Positions 36,150-46,100 of a stretch of 64,000 nt of DNA are shown piece by piece (position 1 is the stretch's first letter; each line of letters begins with the position of its first letter). Origin of the DNA: Heliomicrobium undosum (GTDB lineage: Bacteria > Bacillota > Desulfitobacteriia > Heliobacteriales > Heliobacteriaceae); contig NZ_WXEY01000012.1 in assembly GCF_009877425.1 (NCBI RefSeq), forward strand, positions 23,470 through 87,469, read 5' to 3'. Made by a program: the position numbers and the translations under genes. The notes beneath the pieces are model-generated. The model was not told the origin of the DNA. It worked only from the letters and a program-made list of their open reading frames with translations, and made no database searches.

Positions 36150-37607
36150 ATGCTCCCCGCGCACGCGGGGGTGAACCTGTTGGCCGGAAAGCTGGTCGAT
36201 GGCATCGGTTATGCTCCCCGCGCACGCGGGGGTGAACCGAAATTAGAGGATATGTAAGGTGTAAGCATTTAATGCTCCCCGCGCACGCGGGGGTGAACCG
36301 AAGAGATTATCGACGTTACCGCTATCAATCAAAATGCTCCCCGCGCACGCGGGGGTGAACCGTAAAACGCCGCCTGGCCGAGAAAGGATTCCGCATGCTC
36401 CCCGCGCACGCGGGGGTGAACCGATGTTCCTGAAATCGGATTTCTGCCAGGTTCTATGCTCCCCGCGCACGCGGGGGTGAACCGGCCAACCACGCCATCG
36501 AGTTTATCGAGAAATAATGCTCCCCGCGCACGCGGGGGTGAACCGGGGAGCCATCCATTCCACGTCCCGGGCCAGGGATGCTCCCCGCGCACGCGGGGGT
36601 GAACCGTTCTCTATGACGGGGTTCCGTTCAGCACCGGTCATGCTCCCCGCGCACGCGGGGGTGAACCGAAAACACCGCGCTCGCGAAACCGTACGGCCTC
36701 ATCGCCGCTATCCTTCAGGCTCCCCGCGCACGCGGGGGTGAACCGACTGTGCCGATGCAACCAAGGAAGGCTTTCGCATGCTCCCCGCGCACGCGGGGGT
36801 GAACCGAAGGGGGCGTAGGGGCGATGGAATGGGGAACCATGCTCCCCGCGCACGCGGGGGTGAACCGAAGAAATGCAAATACGCCGGCCAGTGCTTCAAA
36901 TGCTCCCCGCGCACGCGGGGGTGAACCGCGAAGCCGCGGCGCCTGGTGGTGCGGACGCTGCATGCTCCCCGCGCACGCGGGGGTGAACCGCAGCTATCAT
37001 GCTAACCATGTCAAAGCGATTAAATGCTCCCCGCGCACGCGGGGGTGAACCGTACCACTTTCGGCCATGACGGTAACGTTTCGGAATGCTCCCCGCGCAC
37101 GCGGGGGTGAACCGAAGAACGAGAATATTTAAATTTATCTGTTATCATGCTCCCCGCGCACGCGGGGGTGAACCGTATGATTATGAACGCATGACGCGCA
37201 ATCCTGACATGCTCCCCGCGCACGCGGGGGTGAACCGGCCACACAACCAGCCCAGCACCGCAAAAACCCATGCTCCCCGCGCACGCGGGGGTGAACCGAC
37301 GTGGCGGCAATCGTCGCCATAGGCGAGCCGATGCTCCCCGCGCACGCGGGGGTAAACCGAACTTTGCCGCGCACTTCAAGAAGGTTGCTAAATGCTCCCC
37401 GCGCACGCGGGGGTGAACCGACAACAGTGAGTGCCAGGGGTAAGGGCGCCCTCATGCTCCCCGCGTACGCGGGGGTGAACCGGTTGTCGACGGTGATGCG
37501 TCATTCGCATCGGAACATGCTCCCTGCGCACGCGGGGGTGAACCGTCATAACGCTTGGCGCTTAGGACCAGGACTTTCATGTTCCCCGCGTACGTGGGGG
37601 TGAGTTT
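36150..37607 (+). CRISPR. CRISPR array 2 (type I-E repeats)
   Basis: 24 repeats of 29 bp beginning ATGCTCCCCGCG and ending GGGGGTGAACCG, with spacers of 32-34 bp. The first repeat ends in T instead of G. The repeat at 36717 has ATG changed to AGG, and the spacer before it is 48 bp. Repeats at 37331, 37454 and 37517 each carry one substitution, and the last, at 37579, is degenerate at its 3' end. The loop is CA where array 1 has TG, and the 3' flank is GTGAACCG rather than GTGTACCG. The leader is on the left, as for array 1. Confidence 0.98.
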
Positions 37608-37721
37608 TCGCATAATCGCGTATTCTTTGACCATCTTGTGATTTGTCGAGTGAACAATCTACGTTCTTTTTTCGGTAAAAAACTTTTATAATTCGTATAC
37701 GAATGTAGTGCGATAGGGGAA

Positions 37722-37770
37722 ATAAAAGAAGCGACGCCCAAACCTAATGCATGGGCGCCGCCTCTTTTAT
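37722..37770 (-). terminator. Terminator of the coiled-coil protein gene
   Basis: A long imperfect stem (AAAAGA.GCG.CGCCC with its complement GGGCG.CGC.TCTTTT) about 50 nt after the minus-strand gene, followed by TTTTATTT in that direction. It may also stop transcription from array 2. Confidence 0.75.
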
Positions 37771-37818
37771 GTCATGTACGTAAACCGTATTCAGAACCCG
37801 TAACCCCAAAACGCCAAC

Positions 37819-38496
37819 TTACTCCGCAGCGCCTTGCTCCACAGCCAGGTCTTCCGTCTCGGCCAACTCAGGCATCACGTCGCCTTCGGGGACCATGGCG
37901 TCCTCGGCGTCGACTTCATCGGCAGCAGCGGTCTGGACGGGCAGTTCGCCGGCGCTCTTCCTGCGCTGGTACTCTTCGATCAGAGCGTTGATCCCCTGGA
38001 ACATGGCGTCCTTGCCGTAGAGGAAGCGCATCATGCTGGGGACTTCTTCCTTAATGTTGGTGACGGTGATCTCCTTGCCCCGCTCTTCCAAGAGGCGGAG
38101 TTGTTCAAAGATCGTCGCCTTGATCTCGTCTTCGCTGCTGCCCCAGCGGATGCGGGCCGGTTTCACGGCGACCGGCTCGGCTACTTTTCGACGGCGGCCG
38201 CGGCGGGGCGCTTCGTCGACCAGTTCGATGGTGGTTTCCACGGCTTCGGAAGCAGCCTCAGCGGCCGCTTCGGCGGCGCTGGCTTGGCGCTCGCTCTCTT
38301 CCTTGACGGTGGCTTTGAGTTCTTCCAGGGCCTGACGAACAGAGGTCAGTTCGTTCATGACCGGCTCGAGGGCGCGGTTGACCAGGTCCTGGGCCAGTTG
38401 GAAGGCAAACTCAACGGACTGGCGGTAACGTTGATAATCGGCGTCCAGTTGCAGCAACGCCTTATCATGGGGGGAAAACTCATTAAATTGACGCAT
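37819..38496 (-). CDS. Coiled-coil protein of unknown function with acidic tail
   Basis: 225 residues from the ATG at 38496; an ATG at 38508 has its AAAGG site directly adjacent and is less likely. Residues 20-85 form a predicted coiled coil (FAFQLAQDLVNRALEPVMNELTSVRQALEELKATVKEE) that resembles phasin- or polyhydroxyalkanoate-associated helices in style only. An Ala/Glu-rich stretch, a basic patch RRGRRRK, a folded segment (EDEIKATIFEQLRLLEERGKEITVTNIKEEVPSMMRFLYG) and a very acidic C-terminus follow. Function is unknown; the basic patch could bind nucleic acid. No operon partner is present. Confidence 0.7.
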   Translation of the reverse strand: MRQFNEFSPHDKALLQLDADYQRYRQSVEFAFQLAQDLVNRALEPVMNELTSVRQALEELKATVKEESERQASAAEAAAEAASEAVETTIELVDEAPRRGRRRKVAEPVAVKPARIRWGSSEDEIKATIFEQLRLLEERGKEITVTNIKEEVPSMMRFLYGKDAMFQGINALIEEYQRRKSAGELPVQTAAADEVDAEDAMVPEGDVMPELAETEDLAVEQGAAE

Positions 38497-38861
38497 GTAC
38501 GTTCCCATCCTTTAAATTCGTTTTCTGATGTTCAGGTATATTATATATCAAATTTACCTTTTCTAAAACAAAAAATCAATGTTTTTTTATAAAAATTAAG
38601 TCGTGAAGAACAAAAAGGATTGGCGCGGATATCCCTACATTCATTAATTCCACCAGGAGCAAGTCTATGGATGAGACTTTCGGCCTAACCGGAGGAAAAC
38701 TAGTCTTCATATGATAGAGACCGCCTTTTCGCGCCTTCGAACAGGGCATGTAAAAAGCAAATGAGAATCTTCAACGGCGCGCCTTTTCCGGGATAATGTT
38801 TTTACATACAGAACGGCGGCAGGTAAGATTGCGAACGGGGCAGTCCAATCCGATCAGCAGT

Positions 38862-39002
38862 CAGTGTGAGGTTTTGTATCCCTGACGCAGGGGGTTGCTT
38901 CCATAATGGAAGCGGTATAGAGCCTGAGCCCGCATGATCGCAGCCCCATTGCGCCGAAAGGATGAGCCCGATGGAGTAAGGAGCTTACTCCAAACGCGGT
39001 CG
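38862..39002. other. Non-coding region with several inverted repeats
   Basis: It lies within the 570-base gap between two minus-strand genes. Inverted repeats include CCC..GGG at 38880-38893, GCTTCCAT/ATGGAAGC at 38897-38913, CCAT/ATGG at 38946-38974 and GGAGTAAG/CTTACTCC at 38973-38991. No plausible gene overlaps it on either strand. It could be an unrecognised RNA or the remains of a mobile element end. The rest of the gap (38510-38860) is AT-rich and should contain the promoter of the coiled-coil gene. Confidence 0.35.
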
Positions 39003-39071
39003 TCGAATAGAAATAAACATACATTGAATCACCGGCGATTTCTAATAAACTTTCTAATATTCCTTTACAAC

Positions 39072-39103
39072 TAAAAAAAGGCGCAGCGAGGATTCGCTGC
39101 GCC
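39072..39103 (-). terminator. Terminator of the orphan solute-binding protein gene
   Basis: A perfect 10-bp stem GGCGCAGCGA/TCGCTGCGCC with a 4-base loop, followed on the minus strand by seven T. Confidence 0.92.
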
Positions 39104-39138
39104 CGGTCTAAGCAGGGCATTCGCCTGATATACGATCG

Positions 39139-39924
39139 TTACTTCGCGCCGAAGTACTTGACGGACAGTTCTTTGATCTTGCCGTTCTTTTCGAGCTTGT
39201 CCAGGGCGTCGTTGATCTTTTGCTGCAGTTCCGTGTCGTCCTTGCGGACGGCGAAGCCGAACTGTTCCTTCTCCAAGCTGGTGTCTTCCAGGACGAGGAG
39301 TTTGGCGTCAGGGTTGTTGACCAGGTAGTTCTGGGCTACCGGCTTGTCGGCGATGACGGCGTCGAGTCCGTCGATCCGCAGGGTGTTCAGCGCGTCGGGG
39401 CAGGTTTCAAAGCGCTTGATCTTGGCGCTGCGCTCGCCCAACAGTTTTTCAGCCACGCCCATGCCGGTCGTTCCGTTCTGGACGCCCACGTTTTTATCTT
39501 TCAGGTCGGCGAGGGTCTTGACGGGGGAGCCTTCCTTGACGATGATGGCTTGGACGGAATCGTAATAGGGCTTGGAGAAGCCGATGCTCTCTTTGCGCTT
39601 TTCCGTGATCGTCATCGCCGAGGCGATCATGTCGATGCTCTGGTTCTGCAGTTCGGCGATCAGGCTGTCAAAGGGCGTATTCTTGATCTCCACCTCGACG
39701 CCGATCTCCTTGCCGATTTCCTTGGCCAGGTCGACGTCGAAGCCGATGATTTCGCCTTTTTCGTCCTTCCATTCAAAGGGGCGGTAGGTGGCTTCCGTGC
39801 CGACGACGATTTTCTTCTTGGCCGTCGTGGTTGTGGCGGGGGCGTTGCCGCCGCATCCGGCGAGACTGACGAGCAGGCCTGTGGCGAGCGCTGCGGCGCA
39901 GCCGATGCGCATCCATTTGGTCAT
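39139..39924 (-). CDS. Orphan amino acid solute-binding lipoprotein (family 3)
   Basis: 261 residues. ATG 39924 is chosen because CGGAGG lies 9 nt upstream; the frame allows 12 more residues, which would place the signal peptide too far in. The signal peptide has lipobox LAGC and a Thr/Lys linker, then the family 3 fold (IVVGTEATYRPFEWKDEKGEIIGFDVDLAKEIGKEIG, IDMIASAMTITEKRKESIGFSKPYY, VGVQNGTTG). No ATPase or permease is adjacent, and a terminator follows directly, so it must use a transporter encoded elsewhere, such as the importer at 15032-18151, or act as a sensor. Confidence 0.9.
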   Translation of the reverse strand: MTKWMRIGCAAALATGLLVSLAGCGGNAPATTTTAKKKIVVGTEATYRPFEWKDEKGEIIGFDVDLAKEIGKEIGVEVEIKNTPFDSLIAELQNQSIDMIASAMTITEKRKESIGFSKPYYDSVQAIIVKEGSPVKTLADLKDKNVGVQNGTTGMGVAEKLLGERSAKIKRFETCPDALNTLRIDGLDAVIADKPVAQNYLVNNPDAKLLVLEDTSLEKEQFGFAVRKDDTELQQKINDALDKLEKNGKIKELSVKYFGAK

Positions 39925-40201
39925 CTGATAGGTCCTCCGTTTCGCGTTGGGTTTTGACATACGCGCATATTATACAAGTGTGAGCATAAAATCACAAGAA
40001 CAAATAAACGGCAATTGCATGCAGTAACTGTGTGGGAGCGGTTTCCTATTAAAAACCTGCCGGCGACATCGGCGCGGTCAAGGAAAAAAGTTCGTGAAAA
40101 CAATGACAATTTTTATGTGTGAAAGGCTAAACTCGGTTCCAACGGAAGACGATAGTAACGGTGAGGGACTTGGGTAGGGATACCCGAAGGGAGAGATGGC
40201 C

Positions 40202-40363
40202 ATGGATGGCATTCGCGTCGTCCCCGTTTTCCCTCCACAGTACTTTCCCCAAAAAGAGAGGGAACGGGCAAAGGAAGTCCTCCCAACGACCAAGGGAAAA
40301 CCAAAAGAATTTTCCCAATTGTTGATGGAGGCCATCCAGAAGGAGCAAAGGAAGGCACACTGA
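40202..40363 (+). CDS. Small protein of 53 residues, unknown function
   Basis: ATG 40202 lies 8 nt after GAAGGGAG; ATG 40196 is too close to it. The product begins MDGIRVVPVFPPQYFPQK and ends with a Lys/Glu-rich helix (FSQLLMEAIQKEQRKAH). The Pro-rich front and amphipathic tail are typical of small Firmicute proteins but match no family I can name. It stands alone between the solute-binding protein and glycerate kinase. Confidence 0.45.
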   Translation: MDGIRVVPVFPPQYFPQKERERAKEVLPTTKGKPKEFSQLLMEAIQKEQRKAH

Positions 40364-40507
40364 CGCCCGGGAGACCGCCCCAACGGAAGAGAAAACCCGA
40401 GAACAGAGAAAAGAAACGGAGCGCAAACAAAGAACCAGACCCGAAAATGAAACGAAGACCCGAGAACGGAAGCGAAGACCCAGAAACGGAGCAAACACGC
40501 GAAACAG

Positions 40508-40537
40508 GAGCCGTCCGGCCCGGTTGCCGGACGGCTC
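40508..40537. terminator. Strong hairpin upstream of glycerate kinase
   Basis: A perfect 12-bp stem GAGCCGTCCGGC/GCCGGACGGCTC with a 6-base loop. It has no T-run on either side. The preceding 120 bases are purine-rich with loose repeats of GAAGACCC/GAGAACGGA and hold no clear gene. Confidence 0.5.
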
Positions 40538-40571
40538 GCCCATGCAGCAAAAGATGAAGTGAGGGGTTAGC

Positions 40572-41723
40572 ATGCGCATCGTTGTCGCACCGGACTCGTA
40601 CAAGGAATCCCTGTCTGCGCTGGAGGTGGCCGAGACCATCGCTCGGGCGGCCCGGTCGGTCTGGCCGTCGGCGGTGGTCGATCTCGTTCCCCTGGCCGAC
40701 GGCGGTGAGGGATTCGTGGAGGCCATGGTCAAGGGGGTCGGCGGCCGTTTTGTCGAACGCGAGGTGACGGGACCCTTGGGGGAACCGGTGAAGGCCCACT
40801 ACGGCATCCTTAAGGACGAAAAGAGCGCCGTCATCGAGATGGCGGCTGCTTCGGGGCTGCATCTCGTTCCCCGGGACAAGCGGGATCCCCGGATCACCAC
40901 CACCTTCGGCACCGGCGAACTGATCGCCGCCGCCATCGACGCCGGCTGCGAGACCGTCTACATCGGCATCGGCGGTTCGGCCACCAATGACGGCGGCGCC
41001 GGCATGGCCGAGGCGCTGGGCGTGAGGCTCGTCGATGAGGAAGGGAAGGTCATCCCGCGCGGCGGCGCCGGTTTGGCCCGCCTGCAGCGGATCGACATGA
41101 CCGGGCTTCATCCGGCCATCGCTTCCGGGGAGGTCACCGTCGTCGCCGCCTGTGACGTCACCAACCCCCTCTGCGGACCCGCCGGCGCCTCGGCCGTCTT
41201 CGGTCCCCAGAAAGGCGCCACGCCGGAGATGGTGGCCCAGTTGGACGCCAATTTGCGCCATCTGGCGACGGTCGTCGAAAGAGACCTGGGCCGGCAGGCG
41301 GCCGAAAAACCCGGCGCCGGCGCCGCAGGCGGCCTGGGGGCTGGCTTGATGGCCTTTCTCGACGCCCGGCTGGAGCGCGGATTCACCCTGGTCAGTGAGA
41401 TCACCGGGCTGGAGGCAAAGGTGGCCGCCGCCGATCTGGTGGTGACTGGTGAGGGTAAGACCGACCGTCAGACCGCTTACGGCAAGGTTCCCTCCGGCGT
41501 GGCAAAGATCGCCGAAGGGTATGGCAAGCCGGTCATTGTCATCTCCGGGGGCGTCGATGATCACGAGGAATTGGAAACCGCCTTTTCCGCCCTCGTCGCC
41601 TGCACCCGTCTCCCTGTCGATGTGACGACGGCGATGGCCCAGGCGGAGCCCTTTCTTTACGCTACCGCCAAGGCCGTTTTCCGGCTCGTCGCCCTCGGCG
41701 CCGGGTTGAACAAAACTTGCTGA
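40572..41723 (+). CDS. Glycerate kinase (GarK/GlxK family)
   Basis: 383 residues. It begins MRIVVAPDSYKESLSALEVAETI, the family signature, with VDLVPLADGGEGF, YIGIGGSATNDGGAG and VVTGEGKTDRQTAYGKVPSGVAKIA further along. It phosphorylates D-glycerate, linking glycerate or glyoxylate metabolism to glycolysis. The product (2- or 3-phosphoglycerate) differs within the superfamily; this fold class usually gives the 2-phosphate. It is a single gene, not in an evident operon. Confidence 0.93.
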   Translation: MRIVVAPDSYKESLSALEVAETIARAARSVWPSAVVDLVPLADGGEGFVEAMVKGVGGRFVEREVTGPLGEPVKAHYGILKDEKSAVIEMAAASGLHLVPRDKRDPRITTTFGTGELIAAAIDAGCETVYIGIGGSATNDGGAGMAEALGVRLVDEEGKVIPRGGAGLARLQRIDMTGLHPAIASGEVTVVAACDVTNPLCGPAGASAVFGPQKGATPEMVAQLDANLRHLATVVERDLGRQAAEKPGAGAAGGLGAGLMAFLDARLERGFTLVSEITGLEAKVAAADLVVTGEGKTDRQTAYGKVPSGVAKIAEGYGKPVIVISGGVDDHEELETAFSALVACTRLPVDVTTAMAQAEPFLYATAKAVFRLVALGAGLNKTC

Positions 41724-41887
41724 TCAACCAGACAAAAAGCCCCATCCCCGTATTCCCAACCACCGAAAACTCCCTTATAATGTTTTCGTATGATCAACTT
41801 TTGTGTTGACGGGAAACGGGTCAGGCCGCGCTTTGGCCGCGACAACCCCCCGGCGGCAAACGACAGCATCAGGGAGGCACCAAGGAT

Positions 41888-42928
41888 ATGATGCGAATAT
41901 CCGTCAGCCTGGTGGAGCCGGGCAACGTGCTGGCCAAACCGGTCTATGACGGCCGGGGCAGCGTCTTGTTGGCCAAAGGGGTTGAACTGACTGGAAGCTA
42001 CATCCGGCGGTTGAAGGACCTGAACGTCCAGTCAGTCTTTATCGAGAGTCCCTTTGGCGACCTGATCAGTTACGAGACCGCTGTTTCCGACCCGGTTTTC
42101 ACGGAGGTCATGAAGAACACGCGCCACCTGGTGAAGCTGCTGGCGTCGCCTCGTTCCGACACGGATCTGTCCAGCGCCAAAAAGAGCGTGGAGATGCTCG
42201 TTGACGAGTTGATCCGCAATCGAGGCGTCCTTCTCGATGTGAGCGCCCTCCACGATTATGACGAATACACCTTCTCCCATTGCGTTTCCGTCTGCGTGTT
42301 ATCGATCATCATCGGCATGAGCGCCGGTCTGAGCCGGGAAGAACTGGCCATTTTAGGCATGGGCGCGCTCCTGCACGATATCGGCAAAACCCGGATCCCT
42401 GTGGAGATCCTGAATAAGCCGGGCAAACTGACGGCTGAGGAATATGGGATCATGAAGCAGCACACCCGCTTCGGCTATGACCTGCTGCGCAAAAGCACCA
42501 GCCTGTTGTCAGCCCATGTGGCCTTTCAGCACCAGGAGAAATTCGACGGCACCGGCTATCCCCGGGGCGTCAAAGGCGCGGACATTCATCTCTTCGGCCG
42601 CATCTCCGCTGTGGCTGACGTCTATGACGCCCTCACGTCGCGAAGACCTTACCGCCAACCGATGCCGGGGAACAAGGCCTATGAATACATCTGGTCCCAG
42701 TCGGGCACCCACTTCGACCCTGCCATGGTGCGCCATTTCTGCGGCACTGTGGCCATCTACCCCAATGGAAGCCTCGTCGAGTTGTGCGATGGGAAGAAAG
42801 GCCTGGTGGTCAAGCAAAACGCCGGCTGGCCGCTGCGGCCCGTCGTCTGCCTGCTTGAAGACAACCGTGTCTCTGAAATTATCGACCTCATGGATGAGGC
42901 CCGGACGGGTTTAGTTATCGTGGCATAA
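41888..42928 (+). CDS. HD-GYP domain protein (probable c-di-GMP phosphodiesterase)
   Basis: 346 residues from ATG 41888 (ATG 41891 is equally possible). It has the same N-terminal small domain as the other two paralogues (VEPGNVLAKPVYDGRGSVLLAKGVELT). The HD pair is His163-Asp164 (ALLHDIGKTRIPVEIL), the GYP motif is GTGYPRGVKG, and FGRISAVADVYDALTSRRPYR follows. A short beta domain ends the protein. Followed by a terminator. Confidence 0.88.
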   Translation: MMRISVSLVEPGNVLAKPVYDGRGSVLLAKGVELTGSYIRRLKDLNVQSVFIESPFGDLISYETAVSDPVFTEVMKNTRHLVKLLASPRSDTDLSSAKKSVEMLVDELIRNRGVLLDVSALHDYDEYTFSHCVSVCVLSIIIGMSAGLSREELAILGMGALLHDIGKTRIPVEILNKPGKLTAEEYGIMKQHTRFGYDLLRKSTSLLSAHVAFQHQEKFDGTGYPRGVKGADIHLFGRISAVADVYDALTSRRPYRQPMPGNKAYEYIWSQSGTHFDPAMVRHFCGTVAIYPNGSLVELCDGKKGLVVKQNAGWPLRPVVCLLEDNRVSEIIDLMDEARTGLVIVA

Positions 42929-42973
42929 CATCGGGCCATCGTGGCATAGCATAATGACAGCATTAAGAATGTA

Positions 42974-43005
42974 AAGCCGTCGCCAAAAGGCGAGGCTTTT
43001 TTTTT
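42974..43005 (+). terminator. Rho-independent terminator
   Basis: An AAGCC.CGCC/GGCG.GGCTT stem with an AAAA loop and nine or more T, about 45 nt after the HD-GYP gene. Confidence 0.9.
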
Positions 43006-43187
43006 CGAAACAGCAGGAAATTTCGCGCGGGAAAAGAATGGAATAAGCAAAGCGATTGAAATTACTATAACTATTTATAGGTCGGGAAGATAGTTGCTTC
43101 ATCGCCGGGAAACCAAGCGCGTAAACATAGCAGTATATGGGTACCTCACCGGATGGCAGCCCCCGGGAATGAGGAGGCCGACACCGG

Positions 43188-46100
43188 ATGGAAGAGAGAA
43201 ACCAGGACAACGAACAAGCCTTATGGGTGCTGGCCATAGGCGCCTCAGCAGGCGGGTTGCGGGCCATCCAGGAAGTCCTCAACCGGCTGAGCCCGGACAA
43301 AAACCTCGCCGTCTTCGTCGTCCAACACCTGTCCCCCCGCTACCCCTCCCACTTGACGGCCATCCTGAAGCGCACATCCCTCATGGATGTGAAGGAGGCC
43401 GTCCAGGATGAGGTCATCTGCGGCGGGACGATTTACGTGGCCACGCCCAACCACCACCTGGTCCTGCACGGAAACCGGATCCATTTGGACGCCGAATCGG
43501 AAAAGGTGAAGTTCGCCCGTCCTTCCATTGACGTGCTCTTTGAGTCTGCCGCTGACGCCTTCGGCTCGCGGGTGATCGGCGTCGTTCTCTCGGGCACCGG
43601 TTCCGACGGCAGCAACGGCATCATCAGCATCAAGGAGCACGGCGGCTTCACTATCGCCCAGGATTCATCAAACAGCCACTACAACGCCATGCCCCAGAAC
43701 GCCATCAACACGGGGGCCATTGACTTCGTGTTGCCCCTCAATGAGATCCCGAAGATTGTCTCTCAGATCCTCAAGGAACCGGAAACAGTGCGACGGGAAC
43801 TCACCCTGGACGAACATATGGAAATCGCCGACATGCTGCGCCACCGGCTGAATGTGGATGTGATCAATTACCGGCGATCCACCTTCAAGCGGCGGGTGCG
43901 CAAGCGTATGTCCCAACTCCACTTTACGTCGGTGCAGGAGTATATCGAACACCTAAAGCAATATCCGGAAGAACTGGATGAACTGCACGACGACCTGCTG
44001 ATCAACGTGACCCAGTTTTTGCGCGACGAGGCCGCTTATGAATCGTTGCGCGCCAACTGTTTGGAGCCGATGATCGCCCGGGCGAAGGACGGCGATACCC
44101 TGCGCGTCTGGTCGGTGGGCTGCTCGACCGGGGAAGAGGCCTACTCGGTCGCCTTCATGGTCGCCGATATGCTGGAGGAGTCGCAGAAAAAGCTCGAACT
44201 GAAAATCTACGCCACCGACCTCGACGAGGCGGCCATCCTGGAGGCGCGGCGCGGCCTCTACAATGAGTCCAAGGTGCGGAGCCTGCCGGAAGCCTACCGC
44301 GAAAAGTACATGATCGCCTGCGGCGATTTCTATAAAGTGAAAAAACACATCCGTTCCTGCGTCATCTTCGGCGTCCAGGATATCGTCCACTCGGCGCCGA
44401 TCGCCAAGGTGGACCTGCTCATCTGCCGCAACCTGCTCATCTACTTTGAGAAGGAACTGCAGAAAAAAGTCCTGACCATGTTCCATTACGCCCTCAACCC
44501 AGGGGGCTTCCTTTTCCTGGGCAAGTCGGAGACCACGTCGGTCGTGCCGGAACTCTTCGATTTCGTCGACCGGCGCTGGAAAATCTACCGGGCCCGTCCC
44601 GTCCCCACGCGGCGCGTCCCCTACGTGCGCCCGCGCAACAGTTGGATGCAGTTGTCCGAAAGCGACAACCGGCTCAACCGCCGATTTGTGGCTGACAGCG
44701 TCTTGGAAAACCTGGCGGCGCCGGTGATCGCCCTCAACGAACAGATGAAGATCGTGCTCCTCAACCGCCGGGCCGATGAACTGCTCACCAATGACATCGC
44801 CGAGGCGGATAAAGCCGATCTGGAGCGGGAACCGCTTCTCTTTCAACTGCTCGATGCGACGATGCAGGCGGAGATGCAGGAGTGCTTTCAAAGCGGGCTC
44901 GTCCCGCCCTCGCGGGACATCAGCGCCGCCTGGCGCGAAATGCCGCGCCACTATGTGCTCTCCTTCCTCCTTGACGCCGACGAGGACCGCAAACCGGTCC
45001 TGATCCTCATCTTCACCCCCGTCATCCGCCGGACGGCAGGCCCCGTCCTCTTGACGGAGCGGGAGATGGACAGCATGGAAAAAGAGCTCTCCGACGCCCT
45101 CTCGCTGGCCGAAGAGTTGCAGTCGACCAACGAGGAGTTGGAGACGACCAACGAGGAACTGCAGGCGGCCAACGAGGAATTGGAGACGACCAACGAGGAA
45201 CTGGAATCGGCCAACGAGGAACTGGAGACGACCAACGAAGAGCTCGAGGCGGCCAACGAGGAACTGGAGACGATCAACGAGGAACTGGAGGTCCGCACCC
45301 TCGAGTTGCTGGCCGTGTCGGCCTTGAAAAACAGCGTGCTGACGAGCATCAACGTGGCCGTCATCGCCATCGACCTGGAAGGCCGGGTGCTCGAATGGAA
45401 CCCGGCGGCGACAAAGCTCTTCGACATCCCCAGCTACAAGGCCGTCAATCGCAACCTCTTCGGCTTGCAGGTGCCGCCCTTCTTCGAGGAACTGAAAACC
45501 CACCTGGAGCGGCTGATCGAAGGGGAGAACGAGACGGTCAGCCGGACCGTCATCCCCTGGCGGAACAAGTCCTTCAACGTCGATTACGTTCCCCTCCACA
45601 ACGAGGAGCAACAGATCGTCGGCCTGTTGATCGTCGCCTACGACATCACCGAGCAGTACGAACTGCAGCGGCAGTTGCAGGCGGCCCTGAATACGGAGCG
45701 CAACCTCGCCGAGGAACTGGCGATGGCCAAATCGGATGCCGAACGGGCCAACCATATGAAGACGCGCTTCATCGCTGAGTTGTCCCATGACCTCCGAGGC
45801 TCGTTGAATGTGATCCTCGGCGTGACTCAACTGGGCGTGGAGACAACGAGCCAGTCGGCGCAGGAGGGGAAAACGTCTCAGGAGGGGAAATCGCTTCAGG
45901 AGAGGGAGGCGCTCCAAGAGGAGATTGCCACCTACTTCGATATGACCCGCAAAGCGGCCGACAACCTGAACAACCTGCTGACCCAGGTGCTGGAACTCTC
46001 CTCCATCGAGTTGGGGAAAAAGGCCGTCGAGAACAAGGTCTTCTCCATCCCCCAACTGGCCGACCAGGTGAGCGCTGTCATCGCCTACAAGTCGCGCCGT

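Noticed and set aside
38854..39120. An 88-codon minus-strand frame in the gap before the orphan binding protein
   Set aside because: It crosses the inverted repeats and the terminator of the neighbouring gene and has no ribosome binding site.
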